DNA of 64,000 nt. Origin: Methylobacteriaceae bacterium (lineage in GTDB: Bacteria > Pseudomonadota > Alphaproteobacteria > Rhizobiales > Beijerinckiaceae). The notes beneath the pieces are model-generated. The model saw only the letters and a program-made list of their open reading frames with translations, had not been told where the DNA came from and searched no databases. Where the stretch lies: contig JACKJC010000002.1 in assembly GCA_020638195.1 (NCBI GenBank), forward strand, positions 496,001 to 560,000, read 5' to 3'. A program made the position numbers and the translations under genes. Below are positions 19,798 to 28,583 of the stretch, piece after piece. How positions within the stretch are numbered: the stretch's first letter is position 1; the number at the start of each line of letters is the position of its first letter.

Positions 19798-20545
19798 GCG
19801 CCTCCGCAGCGACGGGGCCGGTGGGCGCGCTCACCGTCCGCAACATTTCCAAGCGCTTCGGCGGTCTGGTCGCCGTCAGCGAGGTTTCGTTCACGGTGGC
19901 GGCGGGCGAGATCCACGCGCTGATCGGGCCGAATGGCGCGGGCAAGACCACGACATTCAACATGATCGCCGGCGCGCAACCGCCCGACACCGGCGACGTG
20001 CTGCTCGACGGCGTGTCGCTGGCCGGCCTGCGGCCCGACCAGATCTGCCGGGCGGGCGTCGGCCGAACCTTCCAGATCGTGCGGCCCTTCAATGAATTGA
20101 CGCTGGTCGAGAATGTCGCTGTCGGCGCGCTCGCCTGGACCGACGACGTCGCCGAGGCGCGCGACCATGCGCGCGGCGTTCTCGAGCTTCTGGGGCTCGG
20201 CGACAAGAAAGACGCGCGTCCCAGCAGCATCACGTTGCCCGACCGCAAGTGCCTGGAAGTCGCGCGCGCTCTGGCGACCAAGCCCAAACTGCTGCTGCTG
20301 GACGAGGTGATGGCCGGGCTGCGCCCGACCGAGACCGACCGGATGGTCGCGATCTTCAAGAAGCTGAACGCGGATACGGGCCTGACCATTCTCCTGATCG
20401 AACACGTGATGCGCGCGGTCATGGCGCTCTCTCACCGTGTGCTCGTTCTCAACTATGGCCGGCTGATCGCCGACGGAAAGCCCGAAGAGGTGACGCGCGA
20501 TCCGGAAGTCCTGGCCTGCTATCTCGGCGCGGAGGCCTTCGACTG

Positions 20546-20546
<1 letters not shown>
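19794..20546 (+). CDS. LivG-type ATPase, second liv operon
   Basis: 250 residues. Walker A GPNGAGKTTTFN, Walker B LLLLDEVMAGLRPTE, switch His LLIEHVM, and VGRTFQIVRPFNELTLVENV typical of LivG. The Walker B aspartate-glutamate (DE) is intact although the next residue is Val rather than Pro. The start is ATG 19794, after AGGAGGGCG; a longer frame reading back into LivM2 is not supported. One base of its stop is shared with the next start. Confidence 0.93.
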
Positions 20547-21250
<704 letters not shown>

Positions 21251-21254
21251 CCTG

Positions 21255-21313
21255 GTGAAGCCGTAGGACGCCTGGCGTCCGCTTTCCTCGGGCGGCCGTC
21301 CATTCATCAAGGC
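21255..21313 (+). pseudogene. Decayed 3' fragment of a liv binding-protein gene
   Basis: These 59 bp align without gaps to 16414-16472, the 3' end of binding protein 1, at 50 of 59 positions by my count. In that frame they read VKP-stop-DAWRPLSSGGRPFIKA against VKPEDAWRPLAKGGCPFIKA in the intact gene, so one codon has become TAG and the stop codon is lost. Nothing of the upstream part of the gene is recognisable. It begins 4 bp after livF2. It is best explained as a remnant of an extra binding-protein copy or of a tandem duplication (inference). Confidence 0.75.
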
Positions 21314-21329
21314 GCAAAATCGAACGCGG

Positions 21330-21351
21330 ACGGGCGGCCCGCGCCGCCCGT
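21330..21351. terminator. Stem-loop between convergent livF2 and DUF411 genes
   Basis: A perfect 9-bp stem, ACGGGCGGC / GCCGCCCGT, with a CCGC loop lies between the two convergent genes. Only weak T enrichment follows on the plus strand (TTCATTCC); on the minus strand an ATTTTG run follows after about 10 bp. Position and stability suggest a shared terminator. Confidence 0.5.
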
Positions 21352-21359
21352 TCATTCCC

Positions 21360-21833
21360 TCAGATCGCCGAAGCGCCCTGATAGCGGCCGTAGCCGCGCG
21401 AACCCGTGGCGCCGAACAGAACGACCTCGAAAATTTCCTTCGGGCCGCCGGTCTCCATGCCGGGCGAACCATCGGGCATGCCGGGCGCCGAAAGGCCGAT
21501 GGCGACGGGCTTTTCCCGCAACAGCCGTTCGATAGCAGAGGCCGGGACGTGCCCCTCGATCACGTAGCCGCCGATCTCCGCCGTGTGGCACGAGGCCAGC
21601 GCCTGCGGGACGCGAAATTTCGCCTTGATGGTATTCATGTCGGCTTCATCGACAACGCGCGCATCGAAGCCTGCGGCGCGCACATGCGCGACCCAACCTT
21701 CGCAGCACCCGCATCCGGGGTCGCGATGGACGATCATCGGCGCGAAGGCCGACGCCGAGCGCGACAGCAGGGGCAGCGACGTCGCCGCGAAAAGAGAGGC
21801 GATGACGATGCGGCGACTGGGATAATGCTCCAT
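21360..21833 (-). CDS. Exported DUF411 metal-binding protein
   Basis: 157 residues. The N-terminal about 29 residues include a basic start and a hydrophobic core ending SASA, a probable signal peptide. Next comes the DUF411 core: VHRDPGCGCCEGWVAHVRAAG (CGCC), a second site at ASCHTAEIGGYVIEGHVP, and the typical end LSAPGMPDGSPGME. DUF411 proteins are periplasmic and associated with copper resistance and copper delivery. The gene lies 113 bp downstream of the H1-tailed hydrolase on the same strand. Start ATG 21831-21833 gives the complete signal peptide. Confidence 0.88.
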   Translation of the reverse strand: MEHYPSRRIVIASLFAATSLPLLSRSASAFAPMIVHRDPGCGCCEGWVAHVRAAGFDARVVDEADMNTIKAKFRVPQALASCHTAEIGGYVIEGHVPASAIERLLREKPVAIGLSAPGMPDGSPGMETGGPKEIFEVVLFGATGSRGYGRYQGASAI

Positions 21834-21946
21834 GCCGATAGTCCCTTTCAATGCTGGTCGGCCGCCGGCGCCGCCTGCGGGCAGCGCCAAAGAGCGTCAC
21901 TATCGCTGGGCGCTCACGCCCGGACCTTGACCCAGGCCAAGCGAAA

Positions 21947-23080
21947 TCAGCGCCTGCCGCGCTTGACCGCCTTGCGTGCCTGCTTTCCGGCAGGTTTGCG
22001 GGCGGCCTTCGCGCTCGTTTTCCTGGCCGCCTTCGAAGCTTTCTGCGCCTGTTTCTTCGGCGTCTTGGCGGACGTCTTCTTTGTCGGCTTCTTGGCGGCG
22101 GCCTTCTTCGCCGCCTTCTTCGCAGCCTTGGCCACCTTCTTCACGCTCTTTTTCGCGGCTTTCTTGGTCGCCTTCTTCACGGCCTTTTTCGTGGCCTTTT
22201 TGGCGGCGCGCGCGGCGGGGCGAGCCTTGGCGGCCTTCTTCACCGGCTTCTTGGTAGCCTGCTTGCGGCTCGGGAAAGACTTCGGCCGCGCGGGTTTGGC
22301 CGGCGCGGTCAGGAAGTCGATCACCGCCTTGTTGAATTCGTCGGCCGCCTCGATGTTGGACAGATGCGCGGCGTCGAGCTCGACCAGCCGCGCGCCGGGG
22401 ATCGCGGCCGCGATCGCCTTGCCGGCTTCCGGCGGGGTGGCCGGATCGTTCTTGCCGATGATGACGAGCACCTGATTGCGAATATTGCGGATGGCGTCGC
22501 GCAGGTCGATGTCGCGCAGCGCGGCCATGCAGGCCGCATAGCCGTCGGCAGGGGTCTTCTCGAAGGCCGCCTTGATGCGGGCGATCGCCTCGGGCGCCTT
22601 ATCCTGAAATTCCTTGGTGAACCAGCGGTCGATGACGGCGTCGACCATGCCCTGGAGGCCGAGTTCGCGCAGGGTGCGTAGCCGGTCGTTCCAGGTGTCG
22701 GCCGTGCCGAATTGCGCGGCCGTATTGGCGAGAACCGCGCGCTCGATCCGGTCGGGCGCATTCAGCAGCAGCCACTGGCCGACCGCGCCGCCCTTGGACA
22801 GGCCCATCCAGTGTGCCTTCTTGACGCCGAGCGTATCGAGAATGGCGAGCGCGTCCTTGCCGAGCTGCTCCAGCAAATAGGGGCCGGCGGGCGCAGCGCT
22901 CAGGCCATGCCCGCGCGAATCATAGCGCACGACCCGGAAGTGCTTCGACAGGGCCGGAATCTGGTCGTCCCACATATGCAGGTTCGACCCGAGAGAGTTC
23001 GAGATCATCAGGACCGGCGCGTTTTCCGGGCCCTCGACTTCCACATTGAACGTTTCCCCGCCGATCTTCATTTCAGCCAT
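21947..23080 (-). CDS. Alpha/beta hydrolase (PcaD-like) with Lys/Ala-rich histone H1-like C-terminal tail
   Basis: 377 residues. Residues 1-260 are an alpha/beta hydrolase of the 3-oxoadipate enol-lactonase (PcaD) type: NSLGSNLHMWDDQ (oxyanion region), nucleophile Ser95 in GLSKG, Asp212 and His239. Residues 261-377 are almost only Lys, Ala, Arg, Pro, Thr and Ser in KKxxKKA-like steps, as in bacterial histone H1-like proteins. The frame stays open through both parts and the tail has one stop at its end, so it is a genuine fusion rather than a frameshift. A polycationic tail should bind DNA, RNA or polyanions (inference). The usual PcaD has no such tail. No beta-ketoadipate genes are nearby. 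Confidence 0.88.
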   Translation of the reverse strand: MAEMKIGGETFNVEVEGPENAPVLMISNSLGSNLHMWDDQIPALSKHFRVVRYDSRGHGLSAAPAGPYLLEQLGKDALAILDTLGVKKAHWMGLSKGGAVGQWLLLNAPDRIERAVLANTAAQFGTADTWNDRLRTLRELGLQGMVDAVIDRWFTKEFQDKAPEAIARIKAAFEKTPADGYAACMAALRDIDLRDAIRNIRNQVLVIIGKNDPATPPEAGKAIAAAIPGARLVELDAAHLSNIEAADEFNKAVIDFLTAPAKPARPKSFPSRKQATKKPVKKAAKARPAARAAKKATKKAVKKATKKAAKKSVKKVAKAAKKAAKKAAAKKPTKKTSAKTPKKQAQKASKAARKTSAKAARKPAGKQARKAVKRGRR

Positions 23081-23260
23081 GGCCAGCTCCCGCGCATCTC
23101 CAGAGTCCGCGCGCAGACTAGCGCGCGCATTGCGGCCCGCAAGAGCGCGTTTCACCGCATGGCGCCCATTTGTCGTGGAGACGTGTACTTTGGCGCCCTG
23201 CCGTCCGGCGCGGGAGGCGCTATATTGGTTCCGCGCAGGCGCGCGAGGAGACGAACAAAG

Positions 23261-24193
23261 ATGGCCGCAAACGCCGGGCCCGCAGCAATTCCCCCATCCA
23301 TCGACGCGACGCTGGAGCTGTTGCGCTCCGCCGACTATGTGGCCGATCGTTCGCTCGCGACCGTGCTCTTCCTGTCTTTGCGGCTCGGCCGCCCCCTGTT
23401 CCTCGAGGGCGAGGCGGGCGTTGGCAAGACCGAGATCGCCAAGGTTTTGTCGCAGACGCTGGGGCGCAAGCTGATCCGCCTGCAATGTTACGAGGGGCTG
23501 GACGCGGCGGCCGCCGTCTATGAGTGGAACTATGCGCAGCAGATGATGGCGATCCGGCTGGCGGAAGCCGCCGGCGACCATGATCGCGCGCAGATCGAAC
23601 ACGACATTTTCTCGCGTCGCTATCTGATCGAGCGGCCGTTGCTGAAGGCGCTCGAGCCCTCCGTGGAAGGCCCGCCGGTGCTGCTGATCGACGAGCTCGA
23701 TCGCACCGACGAGGCGTTCGAGGCGTTCTTGCTGGAAATCCTCTCCGACTTCCAGATCACTATTCCCGAACTCGGAACGATCAAGGCCGAGCATCCGCCG
23801 ATCGTCATCATCACCTCCAATCGCACGCGCGAAATCCACGACGCGCTGAAGCGGCGCTGCCTGTATCACTGGGTGGGATACCCGGATGCAGCGCGGGAAA
23901 TCGAGATCGTACGGGCGCGTGCGCCCAAGGCGCCGCAGAAGCTGACGGAAGCGTTGGTGCTGTTCGTGCAGAAGCTGCGCCAGCTCGACCTCTTCAAGTC
24001 GCCGGGCGTCGCCGAGACGCTCGACTGGGCCTCCGCGCTCACCGAACTCGACGCCGTGGCGCTCGACCCGAATCTCGTGACCGATACGCTTGGCGTGCTG
24101 CTCAAATATCAGGACGACATAGCGCGGATCGATCAGGCCAAGGCGAGCGAGCTGGTGAACGAGGTGGCCGCCGACATGAAGGCGCGGGTGTGA
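23261..24193 (+). CDS. MoxR-family AAA+ ATPase (CoxD-like)
   Basis: 310 residues. Walker A GEAGVGKT (50-57), Walker B PVLLIDELDR, sensor 1 IITSNRT and an arginine-finger region around KRRCLYHW. The last two motifs are typical of MoxR proteins that act with VWA partners in metal or cofactor insertion. The partner is encoded directly downstream with a 4-bp overlap. ATG 23261 follows GAGGAG by about 10 bases. The gene diverges from the H1-tailed hydrolase across 180 bp, which should contain both promoters. Confidence 0.9.
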   Translation: MAANAGPAAIPPSIDATLELLRSADYVADRSLATVLFLSLRLGRPLFLEGEAGVGKTEIAKVLSQTLGRKLIRLQCYEGLDAAAAVYEWNYAQQMMAIRLAEAAGDHDRAQIEHDIFSRRYLIERPLLKALEPSVEGPPVLLIDELDRTDEAFEAFLLEILSDFQITIPELGTIKAEHPPIVIITSNRTREIHDALKRRCLYHWVGYPDAAREIEIVRARAPKAPQKLTEALVLFVQKLRQLDLFKSPGVAETLDWASALTELDAVALDPNLVTDTLGVLLKYQDDIARIDQAKASELVNEVAADMKARV

Positions 24194-25431
24194 TTCCGTC
24201 CGAGCGATCCTCCAACCCATTCGCGGCGACCGCGCCGCAGGCGACCGGCAAGCTCGCCGACAATATCCTCTATTTCGCGCGCGCGCTGCGCGACGCTGGC
24301 CTGCCGGTCGGGCCCGGCGCCGTGATCGACGCGATCAATGCGGTCGAGGCGGCGGGCATCGGCACGCGCGAGGATTTTCGCGCGACGCTGCATGCTGTCT
24401 TCGTGAAGAAGCACGAGCACACGATCATCTTCGATCAGGCATTCGCCATTTTCTGGCGCAAGCGCGGATTCATCGAGAAGATGATCGCCTTGATGTCGCC
24501 GCAGGCGAAGGATCACTCGGAGCCGAAAAAGCCGGACGCCGGCGCGGCGCGCGTGGCGGACGCGCTCTACAAGCACAAGCCACAGGAAAAGCCCAAGGAG
24601 CAGGTGGAGGTCGACGCGCGCTTCACGATGTCGGCTTCGGAGGTGCTGCAGACAAAGGATTTTGCGCAGATGAGCGCGGATGAAATCGCAGTGGCGCGCG
24701 CCGCCATTGCGCGGCTGCGCATGCCTTCCGAGAAGATGCGGCTGCGGCGCTGGAAGCCCGATCCGCACGGAGGGCGCATCGATCCGCGCGGCACTTTCCG
24801 CAAGTCCCTGCGCTCGGGCGGCGCGATCGAACTCGCCTTTCGCGCGCATGCGGAGCGCTACGCGCCCATCGTCGCGATTTGCGACATCTCCGGATCGATG
24901 AGCGACTACACGCGCATCTTCCTGCACTTCCTGCATCAGCTGACCGATCAGCGGCGGCGCGTGCACACGTTCCTGTTCGGCACGCGACTGACCAATGTCA
25001 CCCGCGCGCTGCGCCAGAAGGATGTGGACGAGGCGCTGGCGGAATGTTCGGCCGGCGTGAAAGATTGGTCGGGCGGTACGCGCATCGGCGCCTCGCTGCA
25101 CGCCTTCAACCGCGAATGGTCGCGGCGGGTGCTGGGGCAGGGCGCGATATGCGTGCTCTTCACCGACGGTCTCGAGCGTGATCATCTCGATCAGCTGAGC
25201 GCGGAAATGGAGCGGCTGTACAAGTCCTGCCGCCGTCTGATCTGGGTCAATCCGCTGCTGCGCTATTCGGAATTCCAGGCGAAGGCGTCGGGTGTGCGCG
25301 CCATGCTGCCCCATGTCGACGAATTCCGGCCGATCCATAATCTGCGGTCCATGGCTGATCTGATCGCGGCGCTGGCGCAGGAAAAGAATTCGTCGTCGAC
25401 CGATCCGCGCAAGTGGCTGAGGGCGGCGTGA
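24190..25431 (+). CDS. VWA-domain protein (CoxE-like)
   Basis: 413 residues. The N-terminal helical region is followed by a C-terminal von Willebrand A domain with the metal-ion site DISGS (232-236). The WSGGTRIGASLHAF and LFTDGLERD segments supply the other metal-site residues. The protein belongs to the CoxE family, which works with MoxR/CoxD ATPases in maturation of molybdenum hydroxylases such as CO dehydrogenase. The start is GTG 24190 (GTGA), overlapping the moxR stop. A palindromic repeat separates it from xdhC-like genes. Confidence 0.9.
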   Translation: MIPSERSSNPFAATAPQATGKLADNILYFARALRDAGLPVGPGAVIDAINAVEAAGIGTREDFRATLHAVFVKKHEHTIIFDQAFAIFWRKRGFIEKMIALMSPQAKDHSEPKKPDAGAARVADALYKHKPQEKPKEQVEVDARFTMSASEVLQTKDFAQMSADEIAVARAAIARLRMPSEKMRLRRWKPDPHGGRIDPRGTFRKSLRSGGAIELAFRAHAERYAPIVAICDISGSMSDYTRIFLHFLHQLTDQRRRVHTFLFGTRLTNVTRALRQKDVDEALAECSAGVKDWSGGTRIGASLHAFNREWSRRVLGQGAICVLFTDGLERDHLDQLSAEMERLYKSCRRLIWVNPLLRYSEFQAKASGVRAMLPHVDEFRPIHNLRSMADLIAALAQEKNSSSTDPRKWLRAA

Positions 25432-25436
25432 AGCGT

Positions 25437-25497
25437 GGACCGCGAGCCTTCGGGCTCGCTGCGTCCGAGAGTATGCGAGCCTGAAGGCTCGTGGTCC
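25437..25497. repeat. Intergenic inverted repeat between VWA and XdhC genes
   Basis: Arms of 23 bp (25437-25459 and 25475-25497) match at 21 of 23 positions as an inverted repeat around a 15-bp loop. Each arm is itself palindromic (GCGAGCC..GGCTCGC). It ends just before the GAAGGAG ribosome-binding site of the next gene. It looks like a dispersed extragenic palindrome; a role in tuning the downstream genes is inference. Confidence 0.75.
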
Positions 25498-25510
25498 GAA
25501 GGAGATCGCA

Positions 25511-25834
25511 ATGCTCGCGACCGAAGAAGACATTCTCGCGCAGGCCGAGAGCTGGAAGCGCGCCGGCAAGGGCGTCGCCATCGCCACCGTCGTCGAAACC
25601 TGGGGCTCGGCGCCGCGCCCGACCGGCAGCCATCTCGTCATCGATGAAGACGGGCTTTTCCTTGGCTCCGTCTCCGGCGGCTGCGTCGAGGGCGATGTCG
25701 TCACCGAAGCGCAGGATGTGATCGCCGACGGCAAGCCGCGCACGCTCGAATATGGCGTGGCGGACGAGACGGCGTGGCGCGTCGGCCTGTCCTGCGGCGG
25801 GCGCATCCGCGTCTATGTCGAGAGGATCGACTGA
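25511..25834 (+). CDS. XdhC/CoxI family protein, N-terminal domain form
   Basis: 107 residues covering only the XdhC_CoxI domain: TVVETWGSAPRPTGSHLVI, then VSGGCVEGDVV and GLSCGGRIRVYVE, each typical of XdhC. XdhC proteins bind molybdenum cofactor, protect it during sulfuration and insert it into xanthine-dehydrogenase-type enzymes. Here the N-terminal and Rossmann domains are on separate, directly abutting genes, a split arrangement common in Alphaproteobacteria. GGAG precedes the ATG. Confidence 0.9.
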   Translation: MLATEEDILAQAESWKRAGKGVAIATVVETWGSAPRPTGSHLVIDEDGLFLGSVSGGCVEGDVVTEAQDVIADGKPRTLEYGVADETAWRVGLSCGGRIRVYVERID

Positions 25835-26542
25835 ATGAAGCTCGACATTCTGAAATCGCTGAACGAGGAGCGGCGCGCGCGCCGTGCGGCAGTGCTTGTC
25901 ACCGATCTCTCCAGCGGCGCGCAGCGGCTGGTGAAGGCCGCCGAAATTGCCGCCGATCCCATGGCCGAGGCGATCGACAAGCAATTGCGCATGGGCAAGA
26001 GCGCGTCGGTCGATATCGAGGGCAAGACGTATTTTCTCACCGTGCAGGCGCCGCCCGCGCGGCTCGTCGTGATCGGCGCGGTCCACGTCAGTCAGGCGCT
26101 GGCCGAAATGGCGCGGCTTGTCGATTTCGACGTGACGATCGTTGATCCGCGCACGGCGTTCGCAAGCGAGGAGCGTTTCCCCAATGTCCGTGTGATCGCG
26201 GAATGGCCGGACAAGGTTCTGCCCGAGATCGGCCTCGACCCCTACACCGGTATTGCCGCGCTGACGCATGATCCGAAGATCGACGATCCCGCGCTGAAAC
26301 TCGCGCTGCAGGCGAGTTGTTTCTACATCGGCGCGCTCGGCTCGAAGAAGACGCACGCCAAGCGTGTCGAACGGCTGACGGCGGCAGGCTTTTCGCAGGA
26401 GCAGATCGGGCGCATTCACGCGCCGATCGGGCTCGACATCGGCGCCGTCAGCCCCGCCGAGATCGCCGTGTCGGTGCTGTCCGAAATCGTGCTGTCGTTG
26501 CGCAGGAAACCGCTGCGCTCGGAGAAAGAGAAAGCGGCATGA
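25835..26542 (+). CDS. XdhC family protein, Rossmann (XdhC_C) domain form
   Basis: 235 residues. A short N-terminal part precedes a Rossmann-like fold (RLVVIGAVHVSQALAEMARL, then VTIVDPRTAFASEERFP). The XdhC C-terminal signature FYIGALGSKKTHAKRVERL and IHAPIGLDIGAVSPAEIAVSV follow. The nucleotide-binding glycine motif is GAVHVS rather than GxGHVG, so one expected glycine is replaced. Its ATG starts immediately after the previous stop, and it overlaps the next gene by 4 bp. It probably acts with the 107-residue protein in cofactor insertion. Confidence 0.9.
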   Translation: MKLDILKSLNEERRARRAAVLVTDLSSGAQRLVKAAEIAADPMAEAIDKQLRMGKSASVDIEGKTYFLTVQAPPARLVVIGAVHVSQALAEMARLVDFDVTIVDPRTAFASEERFPNVRVIAEWPDKVLPEIGLDPYTGIAALTHDPKIDDPALKLALQASCFYIGALGSKKTHAKRVERLTAAGFSQEQIGRIHAPIGLDIGAVSPAEIAVSVLSEIVLSLRRKPLRSEKEKAA

Positions 26543-27567
26543 AATTCGGGCCCGTCCCGATCGACGCGGCGGCGGGCGGCATCATCGCCCATGCGGTGCG
26601 GCGCCCAGGACTGACGCTGAAGAAGGGCGATATCGTCAGCGCCGACGAGATCGCGACCCTGCGCGCGGCAGGCGTCGATCAGGTGACGGTCGCGCTGCTC
26701 GAAGACGGCGATATCGGCGAGGACGAGGCGGCGCAACGGCTTGCGGGGAAACTCGCAGGCACGAACCTGCGGATCGATCCGCCCTTCACCGGCCGCTGCA
26801 ACATGTTCGCGACATGCGCCGGCGTTCTCACGGTTGATTCGGCGGGGATCGACGCCGTCAACGCGATCGACGAAGCGATCACCTTCGCGACACTGCCGCC
26901 GCTGCGCGCCGTCGTCGAAGGCGAGATGGTCGCGACCGTGAAGATCATCCCCTTCGCCGTCGCGCGCGAAAGGCTCGAGCGCGCGATCGCGATGTCCGAT
27001 GTCGCGCGGCTTTCGATCGCGCCGTACAGGCCGATGAAGGTCGCGATGATCTCGACGCTGCTGCCGGGCCTGAAACCGTCGACCGTCGACAAGACGGAGC
27101 GCGTTCTCGCGCAACGTCTTGCGCCGGCGGGCGCGCGCATCGTGTCGCATGTGCGCGTCGACCACGAGTCCGAGGCGCTGGCGCCGGCGATCGAGCGCGC
27201 CACGCCCGACGCAGATCTCGTCATCGTCTTCGGCGCCTCGGCGATCACCGACCGGCGCGACGTCATCCCTGCGTCGGTCGAGGCGGCGGGCGGTCGCATC
27301 GAGCATTTCGGCATGCCCGTCGATCCCGGCAACCTCCTGCTGATCGGCGCCACCGCCGCGGGCCGGCCGATCCTCGGCGCGCCGGGCTGTGCGCGCAGCC
27401 CGAAGGAAAACGGCTTCGACTGGGTGTTGCGGCGCCTGCTCGCGGGTCTGACCGTTACGTCATCCGATATCAGGCGGCTCGGCGCCGGCGGGCTCCTGAT
27501 GGAGATCGTATCGCGTCCGCAACCGCGTGGCGGCGGCGAGACCGAGGATGAAAGCGTCGATGGTTGA
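26539..27567 (+). CDS. Molybdopterin-binding (MoeA/MogA-type) protein
   Basis: 342 residues. A MoCF-type domain in the C-terminal half includes DLVIVFGASAITDRRDVIP and the MPVDPGNLLLIG loop. The N-terminal part (IIAHAVRRPGLTLKKGDIVSADEI) resembles MoeA domains. Stand-alone proteins of this type occur beside xdhC and mocA genes and are annotated as molybdopterin-binding. ATG 26539 overlaps the XdhC stop; its stop overlaps the next start by 8 bp. A role in cytosine-dinucleotide cofactor formation or delivery is inferred from context. Confidence 0.85.
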   Translation: MKFGPVPIDAAAGGIIAHAVRRPGLTLKKGDIVSADEIATLRAAGVDQVTVALLEDGDIGEDEAAQRLAGKLAGTNLRIDPPFTGRCNMFATCAGVLTVDSAGIDAVNAIDEAITFATLPPLRAVVEGEMVATVKIIPFAVARERLERAIAMSDVARLSIAPYRPMKVAMISTLLPGLKPSTVDKTERVLAQRLAPAGARIVSHVRVDHESEALAPAIERATPDADLVIVFGASAITDRRDVIPASVEAAGGRIEHFGMPVDPGNLLLIGATAAGRPILGAPGCARSPKENGFDWVLRRLLAGLTVTSSDIRRLGAGGLLMEIVSRPQPRGGGETEDESVDG

Positions 27568-28168
27568 GGTCGCGGCAATCGTGCTCGCGGCCGGGCGCTC
27601 CACGCGTTTCTCCGGCGGCGTCGATGGCGCGACCAAACTCGTGGCCGAGATCGACGGCGCACCGCTGGTGCGTCACGTTGCGCTTGCCGCGCTCGGTTCC
27701 GGCGCGCATCCCGTCATCGTGGTCACGGGACACGCGCGCGAGTCCGTAATGGCGGCGCTTGCCGGGCTCGATTTCCAGGAAGCGCGGAACCCGCGCTATG
27801 CGGACGGCATCGCATCCTCGGTCAGCGCCGGTGTCGCCGCTTTGCCTGCGAGATGTGAAGCGGCGCTCGTTTTTCTCGGCGACATGCCGCGGGTGACGGG
27901 CGCGCTTGCGCGCCGATTGATCGATGCTTTTGCCGCCGAACCCAGGCTCGATGCGGTCGCGCCGCTGGTGAAGGGCCGGCGCGGCAATCCCGTGCTGCTG
28001 TCACGCGGATTGTTCGCGCAGGCGCTGGCGCTCGAAGGCGACGAGGGCGCGCGCAAATTGCTGATGCGCCCAGACCTGCGCGTGGCCGAGATCGCCGTCG
28101 ACGATTGCGGCGCGGCGCTGGACATCGACACGCCCGAGACCTTGCGGCGGCTGACGGACGAACACTAG
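27560..28168 (+). CDS. MocA/MobA-like nucleotidyltransferase (molybdenum cofactor cytidylyltransferase)
   Basis: 202 residues. Nucleotidyltransferase signature AAIVLAAGRSTRFSGG, Lys in KLVAEIDG, and LGDMPRVTGALARRL with the catalytic DMP motif. It fits MocA, which makes the cytosine-dinucleotide cofactor used by xanthine- and CO-dehydrogenase-type enzymes. The start could be ATG 27548 or 27560; 27560 gives the usual MocA N-terminus. It is the last gene of the maturation cassette, ending at a terminator-like structure. Confidence 0.82.
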   Translation: MVEVAAIVLAAGRSTRFSGGVDGATKLVAEIDGAPLVRHVALAALGSGAHPVIVVTGHARESVMAALAGLDFQEARNPRYADGIASSVSAGVAALPARCEAALVFLGDMPRVTGALARRLIDAFAAEPRLDAVAPLVKGRRGNPVLLSRGLFAQALALEGDEGARKLLMRPDLRVAEIAVDDCGAALDIDTPETLRRLTDEH

Positions 28169-28186
28169 CGCCGCCACAGTTTTTTT
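28146..28186 (+). terminator. Terminator-like structure at the end of the molybdenum cassette
   Basis: GGCGGC (28146-28151) can pair with GCCGCC (28170-28175) around a long 18-nt loop that includes the mocA-like stop codon. A run of seven T residues follows at 28180-28186. The long loop lowers confidence, but the T-run is unusual for this G+C-rich sequence. Confidence 0.4.
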
Positions 28187-28190
28187 CGTC

Positions 28191-28583
28191 CTATTTCGCG
28201 AGCCTGCCGTCGATCGACCAGGCGCCGGCGCCATGCGCGACCAGGCCTAGGAAGCCGCCGGCGATCGCAACATTCTTCCAGAACTGGATCATGTTAGGCG
28301 CGTCGCCGATCGACAGGTGGAAGATGAGGCCGGAAAGCAGGCAGAAGCCCGCCAGCAGGAACGCGACGATGCGTGTCTGATAGCCGATGAGAACGAGCAG
28401 GCCGCCGCCGAGTTCGGTCAGGATCACGAGAGGGGCGAGCGCGCCGGGGACCCCCATTTTGCCCATATAGGCGACCGTGCCGGCATAGCCCGTGAGCTTG
28501 CCGTAGCCGGCCCAGATGAAGATGGCTGAAATCAATATGCGCCCGAGCAGCGCTGCCGCATTGGCGATCTGGGGATTGTTCAC
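28191..28583 (-). CDS. DoxX-family membrane protein
   Basis: 130 residues, four hydrophobic segments. DoxX features: GRILISAIFIWAGYGKLTGY at the N-terminus and LTELGGGLLVLIGYQTRIVA in the middle. The family are small membrane proteins, some being quinone-linked oxidoreductase subunits; the exact role is unknown. The start is GTG 28581-28583, just after GGAGACAG; no in-frame ATG fits. It is convergent with the molybdenum cassette and divergent from usg. Confidence 0.85.
   Translation of the reverse strand: MNNPQIANAAALLGRILISAIFIWAGYGKLTGYAGTVAYMGKMGVPGALAPLVILTELGGGLLVLIGYQTRIVAFLLAGFCLLSGLIFHLSIGDAPNMIQFWKNVAIAGGFLGLVAHGAGAWSIDGRLAK

Noticed and set aside
21947..22300. Lys-rich tail as a separate histone H1-like gene
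   Set aside because: No start codon with a ribosome-binding site lies between the hydrolase and tail, and the frame is continuous.
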